Source: Fibrobacter sp.
GTDB lineage: Bacteria > Fibrobacterota > Fibrobacteria > Fibrobacterales > Fibrobacteraceae
Direction: 5' to 3'
DNA length: 64,000 nucleotides
Assembly: GCA_016285835.1 (NCBI GenBank)
Contig: JAEERM010000003.1
Span: 1-64,000 of the forward strand
The position numbers were made by a program, and so were the translations under genes. How positions within the stretch are numbered: the stretch's first letter is position 1; each line of letters begins with the position of its first letter. This document shows positions 1 to 12,033 of the stretch, piece after piece. The notes beneath the pieces are model-generated. The model did not search any database. It saw only the letters and a program-made list of their open reading frames with translations, and was not told where the DNA came from.

Positions 1-2
1 GT

Positions 3-311
<309 letters not shown>

Positions 312-339
312 TAGATTCTCGGAACCTTTAAAATCTTTA

Positions 340-373
340 AAAAATCCGCTGCAGATACCCTGTGGCGGTTTTT
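340..373 (+). terminator. Rho-independent terminator after guaB
   Basis: AAAAATCCGCTGCAGATACCCTGTGGCGGTTTTT stem-loop with T tract. Confidence 0.7.
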
Positions 374-468
374 CGTGTTTTCCGGTGTAACCAAAAAATG
401 TCCCAAAAATGGAACGTTTAGCCGTTTATGTTTCTATACTATATGTTGGAAATAAAAGGTGAGGTAAT

Positions 469-2595
469 ATGAATTATCTGAAAAGTATGGGAAAGGTGCT
501 CTTTTGCGGGGCTGTATTGGCTTTTGTCGCCTGTTCTGACGATTCGTCGTCTACGGACCCGGAGCCGGTTGATTCCAGTATCCCGGTTGTGGAATCTTCT
601 TCGGATATGCAGAATCCCAATCTTGACGGGTCCAGTTCTAGCGGAACTCCTGTGGTTGTCAATGTCGATCCGGGGCTTGCCAAGCGCATTGTGAGCACAA
701 TGGGACCGGGCATCAATCTGGGCAACGTGTTTGAGGCTCCGAATTCGAATTTTAAAGAGTTCGACGAAACTCAGTTCAAAAGCAATTGGGGCGAGACCGT
801 CGTTCCTGATGATTTCAAGGCTCTTGGTGATTCCGGATTCAAGAACATGCGCATCCCTGTAAGTTGGGAAGAGCACGTTGAAGAAAAGGATGGCAAGTGC
901 GTTGTTGATGAACCCTGGATGAAGCAGGTGTTTTGGGCGGTTAATCTTGCGATTAAAAATGGCATGGTTGTCGTCTTGAACGCTCACCATTGGGACGCCA
1001 TCTATGATTCGAATCCTGATACGCAAATTCCTTGTTTGTTGGATGTCTACCGCCAGATGATGACGGAAGTGGTGAAATACCCCGCAGACTCATTGATTGT
1101 GGAAACTTTGAACGAACCTCGAGGTAAACTGACTTCGGCCAAGTGGAATGTTCTCGTGGATTCCATTGTGAACGTCGTGCGTGCGGTTGATCCTCAACGA
1201 GTTGTGATGGTGGGTACGCATAACTACAATAATGCTTCGGCGGCATCGCTGCTCAAATTGCCGACTGACGCAACGAACCTGATTGTTACATTCCATTATT
1301 ACGACCCGTTCGCGTTCACGCACCAGGGGGCTACCTTTGTGAGTCCGCAATATCCCACTGGGAAGGAATGGAAGGCTACGTTTGGTGAAATGCGGACGAT
1401 AAAGAATGTATTTGCCTCTATCAAGGAATGGGCTGATTCCAAGGGTGTGCCTGTCTATCTCGGCGAATTCGGTGCATATGAGGCTGCGGACAGCGTTTCC
1501 CGCGAGACTTGGACTTCGTTCATGGTGAACCTTGCTGAAAAAATGGGATTCGGCTGGGCCTATTGGGAATTTTGTAGCGGTTTCGGCGTGTATAATGAAG
1601 TTACGGGAACGTGGAAGGATTACTTGATGCGAGCCCTGCTTCATCCTACAATGAAGTTCGATGAATTGGAATATCCGAGCCTCGATACGCTGAGCTATGT
1701 GCTCTTAGATGACTTTGACCAGAACGAAGGCGGAAATATCAACGTCACGGCCCTTTCTGCCAAGATGACGCTTGCTGCCGGCAATCCGGTGGACAGTGCG
1801 GCTGGCCGCTGGTACGCCTATTGTGACTTTACGAGCACTGTTACCATGGATGGCGGGGACACGCTTGTCACTTCCATTATGGTGGATGATACGACGAATG
1901 CTTATACCGAGACGAATTTCCAGAAACTGATAACGAATGGGGGCCATGAGGGGCGCGGTTTGTACTTCAAGCTGCACTTGGTGGGTGATTCCTATCCGTG
2001 GGCCGGTTTCGGTACTGCATTCTATCCCGAAGGTTTGCGGGCCAATTTCGCGAACCTCAAGGCTCTTACATTCTGGGCTAAGGGTACGGGCGATTTCAAG
2101 GTTTCTTGGGTATCCGACTTCGCCGAAACTTGCTGCCTTCAGAATTGGGGGGCGTTCGGTACGGAAATTTCGTTGACTCCGGAGTGGAAACAGTACACGA
2201 TCTGGTTTGACGAGTGGGCTCCTAGCCCGTGGTCCGAGTTGGAAAGTCTCGGTGCCGAATGGCTTGAACACAATGACGATGTTCGCAATCTCCAGTTCAG
2301 CAACGGGGCCGGATATGGCAAGGTTGTCGATGAAATGCTGGAAATTTGGTTGGATGATATCCGCTTCTATGGAATGAGCGATGCAGACTTTGAGAATCCG
2401 TCTACAGCTACTCCTGCGCCTGTAACGGATCCGGCTCCAACAACAGATCCTGCTCCGGCAACAGATTCGATTCCGGCTACAGATCCTGCACCTGCAACAG
2501 ATTCGACGTCAGCAACAAATCCTGTGCCTGCAGCGGATTCGATTCCAGCCACAGATTCGATTCCGGCCGCAAATCCGGCTCCGGTAACAGAATAG
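469..2595 (+). CDS. Secreted lipoprotein GH5 endoglucanase with CBM11/30-like C-terminal domain and Pro/Thr/Asp repeat tail
   Basis: Lipobox LAFVACSDD; GINLGN, HHW, ETLNEPRG, YLGEFGAY GH5 motifs; beta-sandwich module with WLDDIRFYG; C-terminal PAPATDS repeats. Confidence 0.88.
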   Translation: MNYLKSMGKVLFCGAVLAFVACSDDSSSTDPEPVDSSIPVVESSSDMQNPNLDGSSSSGTPVVVNVDPGLAKRIVSTMGPGINLGNVFEAPNSNFKEFDETQFKSNWGETVVPDDFKALGDSGFKNMRIPVSWEEHVEEKDGKCVVDEPWMKQVFWAVNLAIKNGMVVVLNAHHWDAIYDSNPDTQIPCLLDVYRQMMTEVVKYPADSLIVETLNEPRGKLTSAKWNVLVDSIVNVVRAVDPQRVVMVGTHNYNNASAASLLKLPTDATNLIVTFHYYDPFAFTHQGATFVSPQYPTGKEWKATFGEMRTIKNVFASIKEWADSKGVPVYLGEFGAYEAADSVSRETWTSFMVNLAEKMGFGWAYWEFCSGFGVYNEVTGTWKDYLMRALLHPTMKFDELEYPSLDTLSYVLLDDFDQNEGGNINVTALSAKMTLAAGNPVDSAAGRWYAYCDFTSTVTMDGGDTLVTSIMVDDTTNAYTETNFQKLITNGGHEGRGLYFKLHLVGDSYPWAGFGTAFYPEGLRANFANLKALTFWAKGTGDFKVSWVSDFAETCCLQNWGAFGTEISLTPEWKQYTIWFDEWAPSPWSELESLGAEWLEHNDDVRNLQFSNGAGYGKVVDEMLEIWLDDIRFYGMSDADFENPSTATPAPVTDPAPTTDPAPATDSIPATDPAPATDSTSATNPVPAADSIPATDSIPAANPAPVTE

Positions 2596-2596
2596 C

Positions 2597-4804
<2,208 letters not shown>

Positions 4805-4846
4805 TTATTACCTTTCCTTTTTGGTTGGATTGATTATGGGGATTGT

Positions 4847-5989
4847 ATGACTGAACCCTTATTTGTAGAGTTACTCGCTTTTTGTTCCATTATCTGCGTA
4901 ATTTTACTTATAAAGATAAAATCGGATGCCGACTATAACGTCAGTTCCACGTTGATGGCTAGCATCGTGGCTCATGCTGCGGTCCTTAATCTGGTCGACT
5001 GCCTTTGTTTTATTTTTTACGAATCCAGCTATCCTGTCTTAAACCTTTTCTTGAATTCGGTGTATTTCGTCGTAGGGCTTTTGCTCACGTTTTCGTGGTA
5101 TCAGTTTGCAATGAGTTCACTGTGCAAGAGTTTATGGGGAAAACAGTGGCTGAGGGTGCTCTCGGCCGTTCCGTTGCTGGTGACCTTGTCTACGATTGCC
5201 TGCTCCTTCTGGACAGGTTGGCTGTTTAGTCTTGACGAGAACGGCTTTTATTGCAGAGGGCCTTATTTCATATTCCAAATGCTTGTGTGTGGGCTTTACT
5301 TGTTTATTCCGAGTAGCATCTCGTTCATCAGAATTTTTATGAAGCGATTTTATTCTGATCGTTCCATTAATTTGGCTTTTTCTTCCATTGTTGTTTTACC
5401 GCTTGCGGCGATGTTCTTGCAAATGCGCGTCCTTCCCGGGACTCCTTCTATTTCCATCGGGCTTACAATATGCATTTTGCTAATCTTTCTCAACATACAG
5501 TCTGAACGTATTTCGGTTGATTCGCTTACAGGGCTCAATAACCGGAGTCATCTGAATCGATTCCTTGATTCAAAGGTTCAGCATATTCGCAAGGACCGGC
5601 AGTTGTTCCTGTTCATGCTCGATGTCGACAAGTTCAAGGACATTAACGAAAATTTCGGCCGCCTACAGGGTGATATTGTTTTGCAGATTGTCGGCGAAGC
5701 GCTGAAGAGTGTCTGTGGGCGCCTTGGGCATTTTATTGCTCGTTATGGTTCTGATGAGTTTGCTGTTGTTGCTGAATTGAACGATTTTTCCGATGCTCTC
5801 TATTTGCGGCGAAACATTCTCATGATTTTGACAAAGAACTGCGAACATTTGAAATTCCCTCTGCGCTTGAGTATCGGCTATACCTTGTGGAATCGTGGTC
5901 GCGATTCCATACCGGATTATATTTCGAGAGCGGAGAAACAGCTTATTGCCGACAAGCGTTCAAAATCTCTGGAAAGGGCCGTCCCTTAA
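4847..5989 (+). CDS. Multi-TM protein with C-terminal GGDEF (GSDEF variant) diguanylate cyclase domain
   Basis: DSLTGLNNRSHLNRFL...MLDVDKFKDINENFG...ARYGSDEFAVV; hydrophobic N-terminal half. Confidence 0.88.
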   Translation: MTEPLFVELLAFCSIICVILLIKIKSDADYNVSSTLMASIVAHAAVLNLVDCLCFIFYESSYPVLNLFLNSVYFVVGLLLTFSWYQFAMSSLCKSLWGKQWLRVLSAVPLLVTLSTIACSFWTGWLFSLDENGFYCRGPYFIFQMLVCGLYLFIPSSISFIRIFMKRFYSDRSINLAFSSIVVLPLAAMFLQMRVLPGTPSISIGLTICILLIFLNIQSERISVDSLTGLNNRSHLNRFLDSKVQHIRKDRQLFLFMLDVDKFKDINENFGRLQGDIVLQIVGEALKSVCGRLGHFIARYGSDEFAVVAELNDFSDALYLRRNILMILTKNCEHLKFPLRLSIGYTLWNRGRDSIPDYISRAEKQLIADKRSKSLERAVP

Positions 5990-6000
5990 ATCGATTTTGA

Positions 6001-7518
6001 ATGTATATTAAGGGCATGGGTATTAGGAGCTTTTTAAACTCTATTTTTTGTGCATGCACATTGATTGCCTTGGCGGGGTGCTCCGGCGACTCCAGTTCCG
6101 GCAACGATTCCTCGACAGGTCCTGGTAGCGAAACAGTAGGGGACGAACTTACTATTCCGTCCTCGTTCTCGACAGTAGACGGTTCTTCGCCTTCTCAGGG
6201 ATATTCAGATACGCAGCAGGATTCGGCGGGCTCGTCGGTTTCCGGTGAATCCGCATCTTCGGCAGGCGCGCAGCCGACGAGTTCTTCGTCTTCTTCGTTC
6301 GTTTTCCCTCCGTTTTCTTCTTCTTTGATTTTATGGGACCCGTATCCGAGTTCAAGCTCGCGCTATGCTCCCTGGCGTTCATTGGATTCTAACTCGGCGC
6401 TCTCTTCTTCCGCAGAATTGCTGCAGTCCTCGGGGTCGCAGCCGTCGTCCACGGCTTCCGAGCAGTTCTTCAATTTCGACTTCTATACGGGCGCCGACAT
6501 CTCGACTGTGCAGGAATACGAGCGTAGCAAGACCAAGTTTTACGACGTGGACGGAACGGCATCGGACATTTTTACGGTGCTCAAGAACCATGGTTTCAAC
6601 ACAATCCGCCTCAAGACTTTTGTTGACCCCAAGGCAAAGTACGGCTATGCGGCGTCAGGTTGCGGTCACGAGGCCGAGGCCTACGCCGACAAGGACCACA
6701 TCGTCGCTTACGCGCAAAAGATCAAGGCTGCCGGTATGGCGTTCCTGCTCGACATCCACTACAGCGACAACTGGGCCGATCCGGGTAAGCAAATTATTCC
6801 CGAGCGTTGGCGTAAGGTCAGCAGCTCCGATGCACTCGCCGATTCTGTCTATGCTTACACCCTTGATTTGATGAACGCACTCAAACAGGTGAACGCGGTT
6901 CCCGAGATGGTGCAGATTGGCAACGAGACAACGCCCGGGATTCTTGTCCATGTGCCGAACAACAGCACGGACTGCTGGGGCAATGGCGTGGACAAGGCTT
7001 CTACCGCAATCAACGGTGACATGGGTACTGCAAGCGGCAAGGCGAACGCTGCCAAGTATTTCAAAGCAGGTATTCGTGCCGTCAAGGAAGTCTCTCCCTC
7101 GACAAAGACCGTACTGCACATCGAACGCATCCGTCAGGCCAACACGGTCACTTGGTGGATGACGGAAATTTTCAAGAACCAGAAAGTCCCCGCCGATATA
7201 ATGGGATTCTCCGCCTACACGGCGTATGGAGACAAGGCTCCCGATGATTGGAAATCGCTCTTCCAGACAGTCACCTCAAGCTACCCGGACCTGGAATTTA
7301 TGGTCGTGGAATACAATGGCGGCGATTCGGACAACCACTACAATTACGACGGCTCGCGCAAGCGCACGAACGAGATGATAAAGGGAATGGACCGCTGGAT
7401 TGGCACATTCTTCTGGGAACCGACGCTCAGTGGCGCCTGGGGCCCCGCGCTCTTTGACTGGAATGGCAACGATCTCTACGCAAATTCAAAGGCGTTCGAG
7501 GAATTCCCTGCCAAGTAG
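6001..7518 (+). CDS. Lipoprotein GH53 arabinogalactan endo-beta-1,4-galactanase
   Basis: Lipobox LAGCSGDSSS; Ser-rich linker; GADISTVQEYE, LLDIHYSDNWADPGKQ, VQIGNETTPGILV, EYNGG (GH53 pattern). Confidence 0.88.
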   Translation: MYIKGMGIRSFLNSIFCACTLIALAGCSGDSSSGNDSSTGPGSETVGDELTIPSSFSTVDGSSPSQGYSDTQQDSAGSSVSGESASSAGAQPTSSSSSSFVFPPFSSSLILWDPYPSSSSRYAPWRSLDSNSALSSSAELLQSSGSQPSSTASEQFFNFDFYTGADISTVQEYERSKTKFYDVDGTASDIFTVLKNHGFNTIRLKTFVDPKAKYGYAASGCGHEAEAYADKDHIVAYAQKIKAAGMAFLLDIHYSDNWADPGKQIIPERWRKVSSSDALADSVYAYTLDLMNALKQVNAVPEMVQIGNETTPGILVHVPNNSTDCWGNGVDKASTAINGDMGTASGKANAAKYFKAGIRAVKEVSPSTKTVLHIERIRQANTVTWWMTEIFKNQKVPADIMGFSAYTAYGDKAPDDWKSLFQTVTSSYPDLEFMVVEYNGGDSDNHYNYDGSRKRTNEMIKGMDRWIGTFFWEPTLSGAWGPALFDWNGNDLYANSKAFEEFPAK

Positions 7519-7525
7519 TTTGAAA

Positions 7526-7957
7526 ATGCTAAAGTTGTTAATTCTTATCTTGCTTGTATTCTCTTTTACGAATTGCTTCGCTCAAGCGGGGAACAAGGTT
7601 TCTAATGATACCATCGTGGAAAAGAAACTCGATGAAGATTCCTTGATGAGCGAATGCAAGGTGGTGCGGAAGGTTGATGCGCTAGGGGAGTCGTATGAGG
7701 AACGGTTTTGCTCCTCTTTCAATGCGGCGGGTACCCTAATAAAAAAGGCCGTCTATATAAAAAAACAGAAATCCGAGTATGCCAAAATAAACCTTTTTGA
7801 CGAAAAAGGGAATTGGATTCATTTTTCGGAAAAGACGACCAGGGCAATTTCTCCGGATAATGAGAAAAAGTTTGCCGTTGCTTACGAAAATTGCGTTATC
7901 AAAAAAGATACTTTGTATAAATGTGAAAAAGATGTAGACTTTATCTCGGCAAAGTGA
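7526..7957 (+). CDS. Hypothetical secreted protein
   Basis: ATG at 7526 in frame with listed ORF; signal peptide MLKLLILILLVFSFTNCFAQ. Confidence 0.6.
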   Translation: MLKLLILILLVFSFTNCFAQAGNKVSNDTIVEKKLDEDSLMSECKVVRKVDALGESYEERFCSSFNAAGTLIKKAVYIKKQKSEYAKINLFDEKGNWIHFSEKTTRAISPDNEKKFAVAYENCVIKKDTLYKCEKDVDFISAK

Positions 7958-8027
7958 AATCTACGTAACATTCCTTTTTGGCTAAATTATATTTATCTTT
8001 TTGTATAAACTTTTGATGGAGGATGGA

Positions 8028-8732
8028 ATGCCTAATTCGATAAAAATAGTGCTTATTGCCGTGATGCTCTTGGCATTAACGTCTTTTGCACAAAGTGATG
8101 AAAAAAAGACGGAGCATTTTGTTTTCCATACATTTAGTATTGCACTTCCGATGGATTGGGGTGGAACGTGGACTCAGTACAGCAATCATAAATACGAAGA
8201 TAGATTTACTCGCGATCGTGATTTAAAAATGGATATGACCATGGGACTACAATTTAAGTGGACTCGTGATCTAGTTTTTCAAAGTGGTTTGTCTTTTGTG
8301 GTCGGTGCGGGAATGGGTTTTATTGATTTTCCTGTGAATGATTACGAAATAGATTCTCGTTTTGATTTGAATTCAAAAGTTGGATTGGGCTTTGCTCCAT
8401 TTGTAAATGATTTCATATTAGCGGTGCATGCTATTTTCGGTGGCGACATGAAATATTTTGGGCAATCTTATCAGAGGGAGGAATCCACTTATGAATTTTC
8501 AACGTTGCTGTTTAATTTTGTTGGAGGTGGCGATATTGTTTTGGGGTATCGAATTACAGAAAGGTTGGGAATTAATATGGGTGCAGATGTGACTGCGAAT
8601 TTATTCGGTCTTGGAAAGAGAGAATATCGTTTTGGCCATTCCGATGATCCAGAAACGATAGATTATAACCTCAGTCATATCTTTTCTGGATTTCAGGTTG
8701 TTCCGTACGTAGGGGTGTCGTTTAAGTTCTAA
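8028..8732 (+). CDS. Hypothetical outer-membrane beta-barrel-like protein
   Basis: Signal peptide MPNSIKIVLIAVMLLALTSFAQ, GGAGG-like RBS upstream; amphipathic strands; C-terminal VSFKF. Confidence 0.6.
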   Translation: MPNSIKIVLIAVMLLALTSFAQSDEKKTEHFVFHTFSIALPMDWGGTWTQYSNHKYEDRFTRDRDLKMDMTMGLQFKWTRDLVFQSGLSFVVGAGMGFIDFPVNDYEIDSRFDLNSKVGLGFAPFVNDFILAVHAIFGGDMKYFGQSYQREESTYEFSTLLFNFVGGGDIVLGYRITERLGINMGADVTANLFGLGKREYRFGHSDDPETIDYNLSHIFSGFQVVPYVGVSFKF

Positions 8733-8879
8733 TTGGAAGATTCTCTAATTTGCCATTAAAAACATCAAATAAGGTGATTGTTTCCCATAGAAAACACTTT
8801 CTGAGGAAAATTAGGAGCTCATTTTCGATTATTTTTCAATAAATTTATGTATGTGAGCCCCTTTTCAATGGAGTATATC

Positions 8880-10700
8880 ATGAATACCAAGATTCTGACA
8901 ACTTCGGCTATCCTTGCCTTGTCTGGCGCTTCTTTTGCTGCAACGGCCTATATCAACCAAGTTGGCTATCGAACGGGTGATTTCAAGGAACTTACGCTGT
9001 TCGAGGGTAGTGGTAATGTTGAGTTTGTTGACAAGTCCGGCCAGACAGTGCTTTCTGTGACACCTTCGACTGCCGCGAAATGGGACGGCAGTGGCCAAAG
9101 CGTTCAACTCGTCGATTTCTCCGAACTCAAGACTCCTGGAACTTATACTATTAAAGTGAACGGTCAAGAAGTTCGCAAGGACTTGAAAATTGCGGACAAG
9201 GTTTATGGCGATGTTTCGAAGGCGCTTTTGAAGTGGTTCTATTATCAGCGCGCTTCCATGGCTCTCGAAGAACAGTATGCGGGCAAGTGGAAACGCAGCG
9301 CCGGTCACCCCGATAAGGGTGTGGCTTTCCATAGCTCCGCGACGGGCGGCAGTGGTACTGTCGATAGCCCCAAGGGGTGGTACGATGCCGGAGACTACGG
9401 CAAGTACATCGTAAATTCGGGCATTTCCACCTACACGCTCTTGAGCCTCTACGAACATTTCCCAGCCTATTTTGACAATCTCAAATGGAACATCCCGGCC
9501 GACGGTAATCTGCCGGATTTGCTTGCCGAAATCAAGTACAACCTGGACTGGATGCTTACCATGCAGGCGGCTGACGGGGGAGTCTACCACAAGCTGACGA
9601 CGCTCCAGTTCTGCGGAACAATCATGCCGAACGAAGATGTGGACACTCGTTACATCATCGGAAAGAGCGTCACTGCAACGTTTGATTTTGCCGGAGTGAT
9701 GGCTGTTGCTGCCCGTGTGTACGAGAAGTTTGATGCCTCATTTGCCGCCAAGGCTCTCGAAGCCGCCAAGAAGGCGTATGCCTGGGGCGAAGCGAACCCG
9801 AACGAGTTCTACAAGCAGCCGCACGATGTGGCGACGGGTACTTACAGTGACAACAATGCCAAGGACGAGAAGAATTTTGCTGCTGCGGAACTTTATGTGA
9901 CGACTAAGGACGGATCGTACAAGAGCGAAGGCGCTTTCACGGCGATTCCGGGGTGGGCCGACATGAGCGGCTTGGTCACTTACAGCAAGGCGACCCACCC
10001 AGACGTATTTGACGACGCCGCTGCAGCAAAAGATAGCCTGCTTGCGGTCGCAAATCACTATGCGAAAATCGCCTCGACCGGCTTTGGTGTGCCCATGACG
10101 AAGGGCAACTTTTACTGGGGCTCGAATAGCGCGGCCGCTAACATAGGTGTCTGGTTGCTTCACGCTTACTATTTAACCGGTGACAAGAAGTATTATAACT
10201 CGGCAGTACGTACGCTTGATTACTTGCTGGGCAAAAATCCGATGGATATGTCCTATGTGACCGGTTTCGGTTCCAAGTCCCCGATGCACCCGCACCACCG
10301 CCCGAGCCAGGCCGATGGAATCCAGGACCCGGTACCAGGGATGCTTGTTGGCGGTCCGCAACCTGGTGGCGAGGATATCGGTTCTCAGGAATGGCAATGC
10401 AAAGATTACCGTGTGAACGGGGCCCCGGCTAAGTCTTACTTGGATGACGAATGCAGCTATGCGAGCAACGAGGTTGCAATTAACTGGAACTCTCCGATCG
10501 CCTACTTGGCGGGGGCCATAGAGGCGCTCAATTCAGGCTTTGCTCCGTCTTTTGCTGTCGATGGGCTCGATGCTCTCCCGAGGGGCCGCCCGGCGTTAAA
10601 GGCTGCCGATGGCTCCCTGAAACTGCGCTTTGACACTCACAAGGTGTTCGTCGAAAGTAACGGTATCCGCTACGACTTGAAGGGCAAGAAGCTCAAGTAA
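8880..10700 (+). CDS. GH9 endoglucanase with N-terminal Ig-like CelD_N domain
   Basis: YINQVGYR; GWYDAGDYGKYIVNSG; VTGFGSKSPMHPHHRPSQAD; NEVAINWNSPIAYLAG (GH9 catalytic motifs). Confidence 0.93.
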   Translation: MNTKILTTSAILALSGASFAATAYINQVGYRTGDFKELTLFEGSGNVEFVDKSGQTVLSVTPSTAAKWDGSGQSVQLVDFSELKTPGTYTIKVNGQEVRKDLKIADKVYGDVSKALLKWFYYQRASMALEEQYAGKWKRSAGHPDKGVAFHSSATGGSGTVDSPKGWYDAGDYGKYIVNSGISTYTLLSLYEHFPAYFDNLKWNIPADGNLPDLLAEIKYNLDWMLTMQAADGGVYHKLTTLQFCGTIMPNEDVDTRYIIGKSVTATFDFAGVMAVAARVYEKFDASFAAKALEAAKKAYAWGEANPNEFYKQPHDVATGTYSDNNAKDEKNFAAAELYVTTKDGSYKSEGAFTAIPGWADMSGLVTYSKATHPDVFDDAAAAKDSLLAVANHYAKIASTGFGVPMTKGNFYWGSNSAAANIGVWLLHAYYLTGDKKYYNSAVRTLDYLLGKNPMDMSYVTGFGSKSPMHPHHRPSQADGIQDPVPGMLVGGPQPGGEDIGSQEWQCKDYRVNGAPAKSYLDDECSYASNEVAINWNSPIAYLAGAIEALNSGFAPSFAVDGLDALPRGRPALKAADGSLKLRFDTHKVFVESNGIRYDLKGKKLK

Positions 10701-10715
10701 TTTGTTTCCTTAATC

Positions 10716-10747
10716 AAAAAGCGCGTCCTGTTCAGGATGCGCTTTTT
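10716..10747. terminator. Bidirectional Rho-independent terminator
   Basis: AAAAAGCGCGTCCTGTTCAGGATGCGCTTTTT between convergent genes. Confidence 0.9.
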
Positions 10748-10772
10748 CTATGCAAATAATTGCAGCGTGTGT

Positions 10773-11741
10773 TTATGAACAGCGCAAAACTTGACCTGGG
10801 CGGATGAGGTTGCCCTTGATGTTGTTTAGCTGCTTGAGGCGCTGGATGCTGATGCCATACTTGCGGGCGATTTTCCCGAGGCAGTCTCCGCTGCGCACTT
10901 TGTAGTAGCGGTGCTTGGACAGTTCCTTCTGGAATCCACCTTCGGCGGCGAGGAGCTTTTCCGGATCGAGTTCGACGCTCACGTTCCAGAATGTGCCTTG
11001 TTCAAAGTTGAAAATGGTGGCGGGGTCGATGTAGATGCCTTCATAGCGCATCTCGAAGTGCAGGTGCGCCCCGAACGAGCGGCCCGTGTTACCCCCGACG
11101 CCGATAGTGTCTCCGGCCTGGAGTTCGTCGCCGACGTTCACGTTCCAGCTGGCGAGGTGCGCATAAAGCGTCGTGAGGCCGTTCCCGTGGTCCAGGATGA
11201 CGTACTTGCCATAGCCCCTGCGGCGGCCTTGGTTGCGGACTTTTACGACTTTCCCGGCAAAGGCGGCCACAATGGTGCGGTTTTCGCCATGACAAAGGCC
11301 CAAGTCGATGCCGCGGTGCATGCGGTAGGTGCGGATTCCGTAAGGCCCTGCGATACGGCGGCTTTCGGTCGGGACGATGGCCGTGGTCATGTCCAGTTGG
11401 AGTTTTTTGAGCTCCTGGCCTGCGAATGCGGAATCGGTAAAGGCGGCGAGTTCAGCGTCGGCTTCTTCCTGGGTCATTTCGTTCGGGTTGTCCACTGTAT
11501 CGGCGCTTGCTTCGGCTGCGGCGCTTTCCTGGAGCTCGTTTTTGACCGTGGAACCGGGGTGCATGTGCAGGCCCGCATCGGAGTTGTCAGAAATTTCTTT
11601 CAGGGATTCAAGGGCGTCGTCGTCAAGAGTCAGCGCGGCATTCTCTTCGAGTCGTTGGATGGCGTCTTCGGCAATCTTGTCTTCTTTCGCGAGAACGGCA
11701 AACGGTAGGGCAAGCAATAATATATATATACGCATCTTCAT
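10773..11741 (-). CDS. M23 family metallopeptidase with C-terminal LysM domain
   Basis: HRGIDLG...GNTGRSFGAHLHFEMRYEG; YYKVRSGDCLGKIARKYGISIQRLKQLNNI LysM. Confidence 0.92.
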   Translation of the reverse strand: MKMRIYILLLALPFAVLAKEDKIAEDAIQRLEENAALTLDDDALESLKEISDNSDAGLHMHPGSTVKNELQESAAAEASADTVDNPNEMTQEEADAELAAFTDSAFAGQELKKLQLDMTTAIVPTESRRIAGPYGIRTYRMHRGIDLGLCHGENRTIVAAFAGKVVKVRNQGRRRGYGKYVILDHGNGLTTLYAHLASWNVNVGDELQAGDTIGVGGNTGRSFGAHLHFEMRYEGIYIDPATIFNFEQGTFWNVSVELDPEKLLAAEGGFQKELSKHRYYKVRSGDCLGKIARKYGISIQRLKQLNNIKGNLIRPGQVLRCS

Positions 11742-12033
11742 AATAATCGTTGGGGTAAAGATATATCATTTAGCGGGATTTGTCACTCCGGATAAAACTT
11801 ATTTATTTGTGAAATTCAGCCCGTTTTGGGCAAATTGTGCGGAGGGTCACACCCATATTTGGAAAACTTCGACTTATCGTGGAAAATGCATGAGAAAATT
11901 TGCTTGGTTTCTGTAATGTCTATTTGCGTAAGATAAAGTTGCCGGAATTGCATCATTTTTGTAACTTTATTATTCATTTTTCGAATGACCTAAACTTTTT
12001 AGTTCATTAATTTGCAAAATAAGGAATAAAACA

